A DNA stretch of 64,000 nucleotides from Artemisia argyi. Its lineage: Eukaryota; Streptophyta; Magnoliopsida; Asterales; Asteraceae. A program made the position numbers and the translations under genes. The notes below the pieces were generated by a model that saw only the letters and a program-made list of their open reading frames with translations, was not told where the DNA came from and did no database searches. The stretch is from assembly GCA_030686995.1 (NCBI GenBank), contig CM060708.1:262010544-262074543 (forward strand). The letters are read 5' to 3'. This document shows positions 48,033 through 60,141 of the stretch, piece by piece; the stretch's first letter is position 1, and every line of letters starts with the position of its first letter.

Positions 48033-50588
48033 TTGTAACACCCCAACCCGACAAGGGTCAAAATGTCACATTATGGTGCCAAATCAGAACATACAAACGC
48101 AAGCGGAAGACTTATAAATATAAAGTTACGAAGGTATTATAAAGGTACAAAAGAAATGGAAGCTCTATACAAAGATGAAATACAAATCCAAACAAAATCT
48201 AATAGAATCCAAGTCCACGTCTAATCCAGATGTAAATGGGCTTCTAATCAACGGGGTAGTCCACTAACGCTCCTATGCACTCTTCACCCAAACCCAGCTT
48301 CCAACCTAAACCTGCCGCAGGAAAAGAAATGCGGCTGAGCTTAAAAAAGCCCAGTGAGCAGATATATATGCAAAGCAAAGTAATAAGCAAATGAAACGAA
48401 GAAAGATCAAAGATGGCATAGTGTATCACAAGTCATAATAGAATGAAGCATCATAGTGATATCAGGATAAACATAATCATATGGAAAGGAATAAGAGCAC
48501 GTATCAACAAAGGCGTGTCTACCAGAGCCACTCGAATAAACAAGGCGAAAATAGGAAAGCCACGAGCCGACCTACCCGAGACACTCGAATAGGTCTCGAA
48601 ATCACACAATCACATATCAAAGGATACGGAGAAGGAAGACCTCTCGGTATCACATATCAAAGGATAGGGAGAGAGACAACTCTCGGTACCACATAGAGTA
48701 GCTAGCTCCCAAAGGTGTATGGGTACAGAGCACGTACAGCCATCACGCTACGAAACGAAACAAAACGAAACAAAGCCTAGGATGCATCCATACGCCCCCT
48801 GCAAAACAAAATCATACATGCATCCTGCTCGCATGACAGGGCTACACATACGTTAAATGGCCAAGTGATCACATATCATATCATATCAAAATGGGGACGC
48901 CGTGGATCAATCACACCTCCACAGAAAGTGTCATGCCATCGGTGCCTCGATGACACGCCCATGGTACCTCCATGAGTAGTTAAAAACTCGGGCATACGAA
49001 ACGAAAAGAAACAAATCATATCGTATCATATCATATAGCATATCAAATGAATCATATCATGTCAAACGAATCATATCAAAGGATCATATCAACGAAGCAT
49101 ATCAAAGCAAATGAATCAAGTCAATGATCGAATAGTCATGAGAAATCCCGACTGAGAAGGGATAGAATATCTGTACTAATAACGAAGAATGTTTAAAAGG
49201 AGAGACTGAATATCCGTACCTTAGCCAAAACTCGTAGCCTAAACAAACTCCAACTTATTTTCCACCCACATGATCTACATAATTGACCAACTACTATATA
49301 TTAATATAACGAATGGACTAAATATTGTTGTCTTCTTAATTCGACTTTGTTTAATATTTCCATTTGGCGGCGTACAAAAATAAGGTGAATAAATACTACT
49401 AATCATGCTCATATAAATACTAAGACCAAATTTCAAAACTAATTAACATGTGACATATATGACCTATCTGTTTGAATTCTAATAGTGCATTTTCAAATTA
49501 TAACTTAAGCTCTTATAATGCTTGCAAAAATGGTTAAATATTTACTTATGCAATATATTATCTTGCATGCCATCTTAAAAACAGTTTCACATGGACCGAA
49601 TGTTAAAAGGTTTTATTCTAATGACATAAATTATCATATCATATAAACATATAACTATGATCTCTTATGATTGGTGCATGATATTATATTAGGATGATTG
49701 CATGAAATATACCTCTACGAGGACGGACAGAATAGTTGTCAAACCCAACTCGAAGTCGAACATGGACACGAGCACAAGATTCAACGAGGCACCACCGAAC
49801 CCAAAACTGAGACGTATACGAAAAGTTACACGTACAAATCGCGAACTACACCCTTATAAACTATCCATAAACCGATATTTAATCTCGTGAGCCTCATTAG
49901 ACTAACTTGAAAATAGTAAACCAAACTGAATTTTCGAACACTAGCACGATACGAATACGGAATACTAACGTGAATTAACTTCTGTAGACACATTTGTGAA
50001 CTTGTTTATAATTTGTTTTTGGGTTTAAGAAAGGAGAGTGGTTATACTGGTGTTCAAATAAATGGATTCGAAGAAGTGTATGACGAAGCATTTTTCTTTT
50101 TGCTTTGTTTTAAGAGACCAGGTTTCTGAGTATGGGATAAGCTCGTCAAAACGTGTAGATTATATAAGGAGTGTCGTGTCTTGTGTTTAAGGCAACAATG
50201 AATGACACGGATCTTCTAAATAAATAAAAGTATACTTGATTTGGTCTTATCCTTTATCAAACGTGTGAATGTCAACATGATCGGATCTTTAAAACGTATA
50301 TGGTCTTATCTTGTCAAAAGGAATGCATCATTTTAGTTTTTGTTAATATTATTATATCTTCTAAAAAGTATCGATTACATGTGAAGTAAACATAGGAAAC
50401 GTATATAAGTCTCAAGTTATTAATTTCGGATTTCACAAGGAATATAGTGTATCTTGTTTAGTAAATAATTTATAAGGTGAAATTAACTCTATGATATACG
50501 GAGTAGTTAACAATATCATTTTTTTTCAAACATAGGATAAAATTTAAAATGGTGCAAAAATTATGGTTCAAAATTTTCGGGTCTTACA
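48033..50588 (-). mobile_element. K 5' LTR (2556 bp)
   Basis: Direct repeat of 43777-46330 with some 20-30 scattered differences by eye, for example ATAAAGG for ATAAGGG near the start. Confidence 0.92.
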
Positions 50589-50683
50589 AAATCAATCCTA
50601 TCTTTTTCATCCATACCATCAATCTTGAAAAACTGTCTACATCTGTACACCCAACCTTTAACATCTTCACCATTGAATCTTAG
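50589..50683 (-). pseudogene. gag: G gag, middle fragment between K and B
   Basis: 95 bases on the minus strand read FNGEDVKGWVYRCRQFFKID, the start of the gypsy gag core, and continue in frame into 43776. They include the AAATC copy of K at 50589-50593 and the CTTAG copy of solo LTR B at 50679-50683. The fragment is too short to stand alone but links the gag pieces. Confidence 0.88.
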
Positions 50684-51684
50684 TGACTTCAGCAAAACAA
50701 ACTAACCAGTCAACAAAGTGTGGTCAACAGGCCAAACCTGAGTGAGAAGTGATCAATTTATGATCCGGTGTAAGCACTGTGTTTTCTCGGGTCGTTATGT
50801 CTTAGCGAGGATTGAAATTGTATTTAGAAACGTTTATGGGATTGAGTGATTAAAGGAAAGTAACAGGAATATGATTTTTGTAATATTACACTAATGGAAA
50901 TAAGTCAAATTAACAATATTAACAATTACAGGAAATCAGATACGTATTTAAAAAAAACGTAAATTAAAATCAAAATAAACGTAAATGCGTACTGGAAAAA
51001 GGTAAAATCAAGCAGAATTAATTCTAAGGGAGAGAAAATTAATTTTTTATAACCATATTAATAAATGAAAATTTTATAAAAAAGAAAATTATTTTTTTGA
51101 TTTTTTAATTATTGATTATTAATTAAAAACTATTTAATAACTAATTTAAATTATTAAAAATACTAAAATAACTTAGAAAATTTACGAATTTTTTTATAAA
51201 ACTAATTAACCATCACAGGAATCCTAAAAAAATATAAAAAGTTTATAAAATTTATAAATAAGCTATTTGAGAAATTATTTACTTAATTATTAATTAAAAG
51301 TTAATTATACTAATTTAATTATAAAAAATAGTAAAAATTATAAAACTTTTTCTAAAAAAACTTTATAATTATAAAAAACTAGAAAAATTTTAAAAATGTG
51401 CTAGTGCTTATAAATAAGCAGATAATGATTTTATTTTTGATATTTTTTAATTAAAACAAATTTAACTAATATTAACTATTAAAAATACTAAATTAAAATA
51501 GAAAATTATGAAAGTTTTTATATAAATAGTACAAGATGAAAGAAACCTAGGAAAATATAAAAACATGCAAGTGCTTAATGAGAATGTAGAAAAATAAGCA
51601 AAATAGCTAAAATAGCTTAAATAGAAGCTATCACTATAAATTAAAGTTGGTAAACTAAAACACTTAGTATACACTAGGGGAGAT

Positions 51685-51754
51685 GGTGCTCAGGTCTGGT
51701 TTGGTTTTGTACCAGGGAACCAAGAGGTCCAGGGTTCAAATCCCACAAGCACCA
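51685..51754 (+). other. tRNA-like sequence (SINE head or tRNA pseudogene) in LTR B
   Basis: GGTGCT and AGCACC at the ends can pair as an acceptor stem, followed by a terminal A as in CCA. A hairpin CTGG...CCAG lies at the D-arm place, and GGGTTCAAATCCC forms a T-loop and B box. The anticodon arm (GGAACC-AAGA-GGTCC) has too small a loop, so it is unlikely to be a working tRNA. An AT-rich tail and (TA)n tract follow, as in SINEs. It is antisense to the LTR. Confidence 0.45.
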
Positions 51755-51759
51755 ATTTT

Positions 51760-51765
<6 letters not shown>

Positions 51766-51819
<54 letters not shown>
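51766..51819. repeat. AT dinucleotide microsatellite
   Basis: A (TA)n tract of about 54 bases directly after the tRNA-like sequence. Confidence 0.95.
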
Positions 51820-51821
<2 letters not shown>

Positions 51822-54800
51822 TTCTTTTGCTAACCTATTTAACAACTAAAAATAACTCATTTTTATAACAACTTTTATGAAAATGCCAAATAAGCACTTT
51901 GAGAGCTTAATGGCTTAACAGTTGAGTTTTAGGCTTAAAATGGATTTTTGACTTTCAAAAAGCTATCAAACAAGACAGTGGGCTGAACTTAAGATAAAAT
52001 AACCTAAAAGGGACAGCTAAAATCTAAAAATAAGCTACAACAAGCAAATAAGCCACATGGATAAGCAAATAGCCACAAATAAGCTAAATCCAAAACTGCA
52101 TATGAAAACAGGAAAAAAGTGGGACTTGCAGGCCTGAATTGGACCCACCAAACAAGCTCAAGGGTCCAAGGTGAGGCTTGAGTCAACAAGCCAGCCTAGA
52201 GAGCTTCTCAGAAAGCCAATAAGCTTGGGCTGGGACCCACTAATAAGGACTATAGAAGCTATTGAAAAATGGCTTGTTCACCACTGACTCAGTTATACTG
52301 AGTTGGTGAGGGTGACTTGTGGACCAAAATAAGCACTGAGCTAATAAGCTAACCTAATAAGCTTCTCAAAAAGCCAGGAAACAAAAGGCGGGGCCCACTA
52401 ATGAATACAATGGGACCCTGTGAAAATAGGCTTGTGAGCCTGGTGCCGGGGAGGTTTTTGAAAATCAGGTCCAAAGAAGGCCCTAAATAAGCACTAGAAA
52501 AAATTCTTAAAATTGTACAAAAATAAGGACTTAAGAGCTGAGCTTCTCAACTTGATTCTCGAAAAGGTTTCAGATCAAATGGCCAAGGATTGAATACATG
52601 AAAATTCCAACCAAAATTAGATTTCTGACAAACTATGAAATTTTTGACTATTTGATTTTTGATCTAGTTTGACTTTTATGAACTTTGATTGCTTCTAAAT
52701 GACTGATATTGTTAAAATAAGCTATTATGAGATGATCTTAAGCTATTTGAACAACTAATGAACTAATTTGAGTGATTATGGTACCAAAAGTCTTAACAGT
52801 GAATGAAAACTAAGATTACAAAGAGATTTTTGACTTTTTCTCAAATAAGTACTGGTTTTTATGGTAGGACTGAGCTAATGGGACCTAGTGTAACTTGTTT
52901 CAACACTTAGAAAACTCTAAAACACCCTTAATAACAGAGACACTCCTTTATGAAACTGAAAATGAGATTTTCAAAGGTTTTTACTAAATTAGACCATGAA
53001 CTTGATGCATAATGACTACTAATGATATAAGAAGCTATATGAAACACATAAATACCAAAATTAACCACAATTACTTAAGAATTCCTAATATACTATTTTG
53101 GCAATGAAACTAGAAAAAGTGAGCACAATGGAATCTAATGAACAAATAGAGAATCCTAAGCAATAACTCTACTCTAATACACCAAATAAGCATAAAAGCA
53201 CAGATATAAGCAGCTAATAAGCAAGGCTACAGTAAAAAGCATGAAAATGAGAAAAAACTTACAAATGCTTCCAAGCACAGAACTAAGAACCAAGGATCAC
53301 AAATAACAATCATATAGCTTCCCAAGAAGTACTAACCCAAGGCCATCCATTATTCACCCTACTCCAGCTTTCTTCTTCTCTTCTTCCCTGATTTTTATTT
53401 TTCAAATATTTTTCTTATTTTTTTGTATTTTTGAGATTTTTAAACTAAAGCTTAATTTAATTGATTCTGAGCTTATAAAAGCTTATAATAAACTTAAACT
53501 GAGCTTATGAAATAGTAAGACATAGTTTATAACATGATTAAAGTAAAAAGGGAAATTTCAAATTAAAATGCAAATCCAGGATTTAACTGAGGAAACTTGA
53601 ATTTGAGATTAATTAAAGATCGAATTACACTATGAGAACTGAGTACAATCTTTTTGAAGTAAATTTAACAACTAAGGATTGATGTTACACTAATACGACA
53701 TAAAAAACTAAACTATGAACTGATGTCTCTTCTCCTCTGCTTCTCTTCCTTTTTATAGTGGCAATTAGACTTCCTTTAGCCTCTCTGATCATTTCCCATC
53801 AATAATATGAGCCCTTGGATCACTGCAATTCATCCTAGCCATTAAAATGATTTTTGGCACCAAAAAAGAAATTGCAATTGGGACTGTTTGTGTGTGTGAG
53901 GGGGGAATGCATTAAATGCAGTTGTCTTGTGGTGTATTGAAGTGGTGGTTTGGGCGGTGAGGTGATGTGGCAAGTGGAGATGGTGGGGGGTGGTGAGGTG
54001 ATGGCTGCAAGTGGCGAGGGAGGAGGGAAAGATGTGAGGTTTGATTGGGGTCAAACCTGTGTTGACCGTTTGACCTTGCTTTTTATTAGTAAAATGGTTG
54101 TGGTGATGGACTGGGCCAAGAGAAAAAGGGGGAGTGGACTGGGGGTTTGGATTTGGGGTATTAAAAGGGATGGGGTGTTTGTTGTTGGGTTAAGTAATAA
54201 AAGGGGTCCGTTTGTTTGTAAATTATCACAAGGACCAATTTTGTAATAAGCTGAATTGAAGGGTGGGAATTGGCAACTCTCCAAAGTTATCCAAGGGATC
54301 ATTCTTGCTATATTCCATTTATCCAAGGACCATAAATGATATTTTCCAAAAAATGATATTCCCAGGGACTAGTTCTGCCAATTTTAAAAGTTGAGGGACC
54401 AAACTTGCCAAAATTCAAACTTTCCATCCAAGGATCAATTATGATAACTTGTGATTCCCAAAGGACCTTAGTTGACTTTTCTTCAAAAATGAATGCTCAG
54501 GGGCCAATTCTATCAATCTTTGAAACTTGAGGGACCATTTATGCCAATTCTTCAAACTTTTGCTCCAAGGATTATTTCTGGCATTCTGTGATTCCCCAAG
54601 GTATATTTTGACAATCTGAGCTTAAAAATGGTAATTTGCTTCCCCGGCTTAGGCTTTTGACACGTTTTCCAAACTCGTGCTCGTTTTTGTCCTTTTTGGC
54701 CTGATTTTTGCCTGTTTCTGAAATATCCGTTCCTACACAATCACAAACACAAAAACACAATATCTTTGGCATTTATGGTTAGTTTGTGTCTGTTTTTGTC

Positions 54801-54841
54801 TTAATTTGGCCAGAAAAAGGTGTGTGAATAAGCACACACCA

Positions 54842-55102
54842 CTTCGAAATTCAATTTTTGACAATCTTCCATAATTCCTTCCACCACCATTTCTTGCATT
54901 CTAATTTCCTCCACCACTGTGATTTTGGCTACCTCCAGGGATACTAGTACCTTCTCCATTCTTCAAACGACTGATTTCTTGATTGATTGCATTCTGACCA
55001 ACCAAATACCCAGTCATACTCTCTTTAATTTCAAGCATTGCTTCTTTCAATTGCAGTATTACATCTTGTAGTCACCATTGCACTAGTATTATTATCACTC
55101 AT
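54842..55102 (-). pseudogene. gag: G gag, N-terminal part
   Basis: The ATG is at 55102 (MSDNNTSAMVTT); after a frameshift the minus strand reads VILQLKEAMLEIKESMTGYL, then NAINQEISRLKNGEGTSIPG, a TAG, and GGGRNYGRLSKIEF. It then meets solo LTR B. Across B the sequence resumes with FNGEDVKGW, as in other gypsy gags. Confidence 0.8.
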
Positions 55103-55400
55103 CAACAATGGGATAATAACTACTTGCACTTGTTTTTGACTACCCAAACCAACTACTTCTGATCAGCGTGTTCGAAGCTAGAGAAGTTAGCCACTAATGG
55201 GCTAGCCTCGTGACCGTACAACTGTTTGGCACTAGTCTAGTGTACTAGAAGAAGAGAAATCAGTGGTGACTGATTTCTTGGCAGGAAAATGTCTGTTTTG
55301 TTGCCTGATTTGACCGGAGAAGATAACCAGAATTCAAGATTAATAGTGTAATAATCTTGAAGAAAAAGGGTTGCCAGAAAAGAGGCTCTAGATACCACTT
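55103..55400 (-). mobile_element. G 5' leader and primer-binding site
   Basis: The minus strand starts AAGTGGTATCTAGAGCC (55384-55400), an initiator-Met-type PBS with an inserted base. A leader of about 280 bases without gene content follows. The LTR at 55401, immediately upstream, is of copia type and not of an evident gypsy type. Confidence 0.6.
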
Positions 55401-57106
55401 TGTGGAAAACTAGAAGGGGGGTTGAATAGTTTTCCCTTCTTTTTCATTTTATAAAAACTTTGTTTCAAAATGTTGATTCAAATTTATTCAATTGTTTGTT
55501 TGGAAAACTTCAATTAGAGTTTAGTATGAAAACAACATATAATCAATATGATCAATTATATATGTAAGCTTTTGGAAAAGCTTAGTTTTATGAATGAAGC
55601 TTTGGTCAATCTTTATGTGAATACGTTTTCCTTTTAAAATCTTAAAACGTTTTGTATCAAATTATCTATCAAGTTAAACTTAATATGAGAAGTGTGAATA
55701 ATAATCTATTTGACCATATCATGCAATTATACACACAATCACAATATTAACTACTATGTTCAACACAATCAATCATCACAACTATATAAGCAACAACTAA
55801 GACATGTAGGCAAGCATAGAAGTAAAGCGATAAATGCAAGAACAAATGATAAGAGATAAGAGAAAGGAAATGCAAACCGGACACGATGATTTATAGTGGT
55901 TCGGCTACAAGGACACCTTCCTTGTTCCTACTCCACTCCCCGAGTCACCTACTCGAGAGTTTTCTTCACTACTCAACAAGCTCCCTTTTGGCGGAGAAAA
56001 CCGTACACAACTTTTGCTTACACCATTTAACGACACTAAGCTAAATGCCGAGTTCTAATAGTAGCTAGAACCAATCTCACAACACAACTTCGATCACTAC
56101 ACAACTTCTACAAAACTTCACGACTTCACGAATTCATCACAACTTCTTCTAAACTTCTTTACGGCTTCACAACTTCTTCACGTCTTCACGACTTCACAAC
56201 TTCTTCTAAACTCCACTACTTAATCACACACCTACATCTTCACAACTACATGTCTTCTCCACACTACTACTTCCTTCCACTACTTCTTACTCACTCATTA
56301 AATCACTACTAAGTAAGATCATCTTGATCTACTTATTACATATACATAACTCACAACTTCACATAAGCACTAACTAGATCCTAATACATCTTTGGCTTTA
56401 TGATAGGGAGGATTCTTCTCTTGCACTTTGAGTGATGAGAAATTTGGATCACTTGAAACAAAGATTAATAATCTTATGATCAAAGGGTTTTAGAAGGATG
56501 TTTAGAGAGAGTTAGATCTGAAAATTTTTGTGCAAAAGGTGAGAAAAATTCCAGGTTTGAGGTGGTATTTATAGGAAAAAATTTCTGACCAAATCTGACA
56601 GGGGAGCGTGGCCGGTCCCCTTAATTGTGTGCCGGTCCCCTTAAAATTAAGGGGGCCGCCCTTTATAATTAAGGGGGCCGCCCTACTGAAACAGCCAGAT
56701 TTTCTGTCTTTTAGTGGGGAAAGTTTATTTGGTGAAAAACTAACTAATTTTGGTTAAAAGTTTGAAATCATATATTTAGTATGATTAAAACATTTTTCTT
56801 TATTACCAAAAGTGTTTTTCAAAAATATATAATATGTTTATATAATTAAATAAACTTTGTATTAGTTAATTAAATACCCCTTTGATCATGAGATGTATTA
56901 AACACTTGTTTATCCATACCTTAAGTGATTGTTGAAGCATACTTGAGACGTTGAGATGTCGAGGCTTGTTGACGTAAGAATGCATAGAAGAATTGTGATC
57001 ACAAGTAACTTAAGCACTTTACGTTATATGTTGTAACTTACATCTTTGTCATCATCAAAACATGAAGAGGATGTTTAGATTAAATATCGTAATATTCATG
57101 TCAACA
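55401..57106 (-). mobile_element. S2 LTR: SIRE-like copia LTR (1706 bp)
   Basis: It resembles the S LTRs: TGTGGAAAACTAGAAGG start, the TATAGTGGTTCGGCTACAAG block near 55892, a CTTCACAACTTC array (about 56090-56240), minus TATA CCTATAAATA (56567-56576), the double inverted repeat 56611-56683, and the end CATGTCAACA. A PPT (minus AAAAAGGGGGAGAT) lies on its right at 57107-57120, making it the 3' LTR of the copy to the right. Confidence 0.85.
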
Positions 57107-57559
57107 ATCTCCCCCTTTTTGATGATGACAAACTATGTAAACTATAACTTATAGTAAAATGTATAAGTTACTTGTTTACACTTCTTCTCCCCCTTTTGTC
57201 GAAGCAAAAAGGTGGACTCTAAGACGAGACTTCTACTACGCTTGAACTCTTGAGATAGAATCTAAAAGGCGAGCTTGCATCATCGTAAGTGAAGCCTTGA
57301 TCCTAGCAACCTCAATGCTCCCCCTTGGTGTATGCTCAAAACTTGTTTTGGCTACCAAAGAATCGAGCGGTGAAGTAATCCTTCAAAACAAAGTTAGTAG
57401 ACAAGCGCACATATATATATTGATGATAATAGATATATGCATGAAACTAATAGGTGAACAATATATGGACATATTAGGTATATGCACTAAAAGTATGACA
57501 CATGCAATTATTGTTTTAAAAACAACAACCTAACTTCCCCAAAAAAAAATTAGAACCTA
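57107..57559 (-). mobile_element. S2 3' untranslated region with PPT cluster
   Basis: The PPT is at 57107-57120, and further CTCCCCC tracts are at about 57188 and 57319, as in S. The open frame 57297-57533 has no features. Confidence 0.65.
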
Positions 57560-58560
57560 ATGCAAAGATTAGAACCTAGGAAAATGTAGGAGAATGAGGA
57601 GGGATGAGCGTGAATGTAAAGGGAGGTGATGACAAAGGGTTGACAATTATGGTTTAGATTAATATATCGTTTGACAAGGGTGGATGATAAGGAATCATGG
57701 GATTTTTAGGTGTTTTGTTGGTTGACGACCGAAGGTGGATATGTGAAATGAGGTGGTGATGAGTCGACAACACTTGAAGCTTATATTTCTTCATTGTGTT
57801 CTTCACTTGCTAGAAAGTGGAAATGACGCATTTCGTAATGAAATTCACTTGGATGAGGTGGTGATAACTTGACAACACTTGAAGCTTGGATATCTTCTTT
57901 GTGTTCTTCACTTGCTAGAAAGTGGAAATGACCCATTTCGTAATGAAATTCACTTGGATGAGGTGGTGATAACTTGACAACACTTGAAGCTTGGATATCT
58001 TCTTTGTGTTCTTCACTTGCTAGAAAGTGGAAAGGATGCATTTCATAAAGAAATTCACTTGACTTTCAGGGATTTAAGTTTTGGTGGTGATGACATACTT
58101 AGTAGAATGTAGGGAATGGTGACATGGTTGAATCTTCTTGTGAAGATGGGAAATGAGGATCAAGTAGAGATGACTAGGTGGCAGCGGAAGAGTGATGTTC
58201 AAGGAAGGAATTTCTTGGGTAGTAGGTGGTGGTGGAGACAATTGTGAGTTGATATATTCTTTGATGGATGGAGTGGTGTCGTCTTCATTAGTAAGGTCAA
58301 TGAAGAGTTGTTTTGATGGTATGATGACAAGTTTTTGTTGGAGATGGTGGTTCTTGATGGAGGTGACAAGTGGGTGTTGATATAGTCATTGATTTGTGAT
58401 GATGATGATGGTATGGAGGAGGTAGAGGTTTCTTGAGTTGATGGTGTTGTCTTGTGTTAACTCAATGAGGAGTGGTTTAGGAGGTATGGTATTGATTCTT
58501 GGTTTCTTTGAGGACATGGAAAAGGTGGATGACTCGAGATTGGTAGTACAAAGGATGACT
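57560..58560 (-). pseudogene. S2 remnant of ORF3
   Basis: Read on the minus strand, pieces at 58250-58530 match the N-terminal part of S ORF3 (segments around KKQKLVVIPPKQLFIDL and INDYINSHLS) with breaks. The downstream half is replaced by a 105-bp tandem repeat. No continuous frame exists. Confidence 0.6.
57781..58060 (-). repeat. 105-bp tandem repeat (2.5 copies) in the S2 ORF3 remnant
   Basis: TTGCTAGAAAGTGG recurs at about 57808, 57913 and 58018. The period is 35 codons, so the minus frame encodes HFHFLASEEHKEDIQASSVV-type units. Copies are nearly identical, implying a recent duplication. Confidence 0.88.
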
Positions 58561-59771
58561 CGGTTTTGGGTGTGAAGTAGAAGGATATATGTGAGTGAGT
58601 GTGATTTCCCTTCCCATTAAATTCATGCTCATCCGGATATATTTTGAGACTAATATGACCTATCGGATTATGACACTAAGGTTCTCATGAAATGAGGGTG
58701 TAGGATCTAAAGGTAAGAAAAATATACCTAGATGAATGATACATATATAGTAAACCATGTAAAGGCATACAATCAAATCACATAGGAGCAAATAATCATC
58801 TAGAAATAACATATATGCGATATGCCATAAATCTAGGAATGAAAGAATCTAATGAGAAGCAAAGTTCATAAAAGTAAACTAGCGTTAGGTATATATAGGA
58901 AGATCAATTTAATCAAGTTGGAGAATGAGTATGAGACTATTACTAGTGGTGCTCAATTCAGGCTAAACACGACCATTTTTACGGGTTACACACACCCAAC
59001 TTCTCACATAGAAGCAATTCAACCGTTAGGTTAAATTGAATTTCTAGTCAATAGATTCTCCAGTAGTCATTCTCTTTTTAGAAGAAATTGAGTTCCTAAA
59101 TTTACCTATCGAAGATTACCAAACATGAAGTTTGCTTGATTCACTAATACTTGGCTTAATGTGACTCAAACATCATGTTTTAATGAAGGTAAATCTAGAT
59201 GATATATTTTATTCACGATCCTAATAGAGACGTGTTGAATGTTTAGATAAGAGTAAACAAAAAGTTTTAATCTTTTCTTCATGATTTACCGGTTGTTTGG
59301 TTTTGATGACATATTACTTGTTTTAATAACTGTGCTAAACTTAAGAGTGCACCTTAGCATCTCTTGTGAAATGAATCTCATTAAGATTATTTATCTTAAA
59401 TGAGTTTGTGATTCTCAAATGATATCAAAACTAGACATTAATATATTTTTAAACAAATATTATTTTCTATGATTTTTGCCAATGTTATATATCATACTTT
59501 AACAAGTATTTGAAAAAAAAAAATTATTTGTTTATGGATTGTGACAAGTTATTTTTCACTTCTAATAACTTATATTATTTCAAAAAGTGTTGGGATCATA
59601 CTTTTATATTTAGTCAAGTCTCGGTCATTACATTTTGTAATAAGATGATCACAAATACATCAACTAAGAACAAAGAACGATGAATGATTTAGAAGACGTC
59701 TAGAGCTTTGAAAGTCAAAGATCAAGACGAAGACGTCAAGCAACCTTGATGACCGACCCTTAGGGGGAGAT
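58561..59771. other. AT-rich region between S2 and C; ends with a PPT
   Basis: No gene is recognised. A TGTTGGGATCATACTTTTAT segment at 59588 resembles the start of LTR C for about 50 bases. 59640-59771 looks like a copia 3' untranslated end, finishing in TTAGGGGGAGAT (59760-59771) on the plus strand right before LTR C. Confidence 0.5.
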
Positions 59772-60125
59772 TGTTGGGATCAAAGTTTTACTATTTTATC
59801 AAGTCTCGGTCATTTGTAATAATATTAGGTTGCTTAGTTATTATTTACTTTCATATATGTTATGTATTAAGTTTACTAGGCTTAAGTAAAGTAATCCATG
59901 GGCCTCCTAGCCCACGTTTTCATGAAAGGAAGGAGAGGGCGTGTTGCCCTAGCTCCTTCCCTATAAATAGGATGCTTAGGTCTCTTGTAAAGTTGTTGGT
60001 TATTTGAATATCTTAGTGAAACTATTGTTCTTACTTTTCTCTCATTTCTTATAATCAACCAATCTCTTTTCTCATCTCATTTTCTATCAATATCATACTT
60101 GTGTTTACAAAATGGTGACCTAACA
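59772..60125 (+). mobile_element. C LTR (about 354 bp, Ty1/copia)
   Basis: It starts TGTTGGGATC and probably ends CCTAACA, two bases before a PBS. A TATA box CTATAAATAG lies at 59961-59970, downstream of CCTAGCTCCTTCC. An alternative end is TTTACA at 60109. Confidence 0.7.
59961..59970 (+). promoter_or_regulatory. TATA box of LTR C
   Basis: CCCTATAAATAGG in the middle of the LTR, where the RNA polymerase II promoter of copia elements normally sits. Confidence 0.65.
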
Positions 60126-60127
60126 AG

Positions 60128-60141
60128 TGGTATCATTCGCC
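60128..60141 (+). other. Primer-binding site of element C
   Basis: TGGTATCATTCGCC resembles the initiator-Met PBS TGGTATCAGAGCC, with a diverged end. Confidence 0.6.

Larger units (their letters stand above)
43777..50588 (-). mobile_element. Element K: non-autonomous LTR element without coding capacity (6.8 kb)
   Basis: LTRs at 43777-46330 and 48033-50588 (2554 and 2556 bp) are flanked by AAATC (43772-43776, 50589-50593). On the minus strand a PBS (48018-48029) follows the right LTR and a PPT (46331-46350) precedes the left one, so the element points left. The internal 46331-48032 (1.7 kb) has no open frame with a recognisable domain. LTR length, TGTAA ends and the initiator-Met PBS suit a Tekay/Del-type chromovirus derivative (inference). 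The LTRs look about 99% alike by eye, so this is one of the youngest insertions. Confidence 0.92.
50684..54841 (-). mobile_element. Solo LTR B (4.2 kb)
   Basis: This is one LTR with no internal part, from TGACTTCAGC to CACACCA on plus. On minus it starts with the hairpin TGGTGTGTG/CACACACC. TSDs are CTTAG (50679-50683) and CTTCG (54842-54846), one base apart. The minus TATA TATAAAA is at 53751-53757, periodic GGACC motifs are at 54220-54620, and the GGGTCGTTATGTC box is at 50785-50810. The open frames around 53842-54772 come from these motifs. Confidence 0.82.
32806..55400 (-). mobile_element. Element G: broken Ty3/gypsy element, host of T, K, B and A2
   Basis: Reading on the minus strand from 55400 there are a PBS, leader, gag N-terminus, gag middle, gag C-terminus with zinc knuckle, protease, RT, RNase H and integrase. 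The homologous pieces resume in order across each insertion, so they are one element. Domain order with integrase last and FFDD in RT is that of Ty3/gypsy. Features such as VLGVQWLSSLG suggest a chromovirus-like lineage, but the chromodomain end is outside the window. Many stops, two or more frameshifts and a deletion between RT and RNase H show it is dead. Its integrase is cut by A2, and its 5' LTR is not seen in the expected place to the right. Confidence 0.85.
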
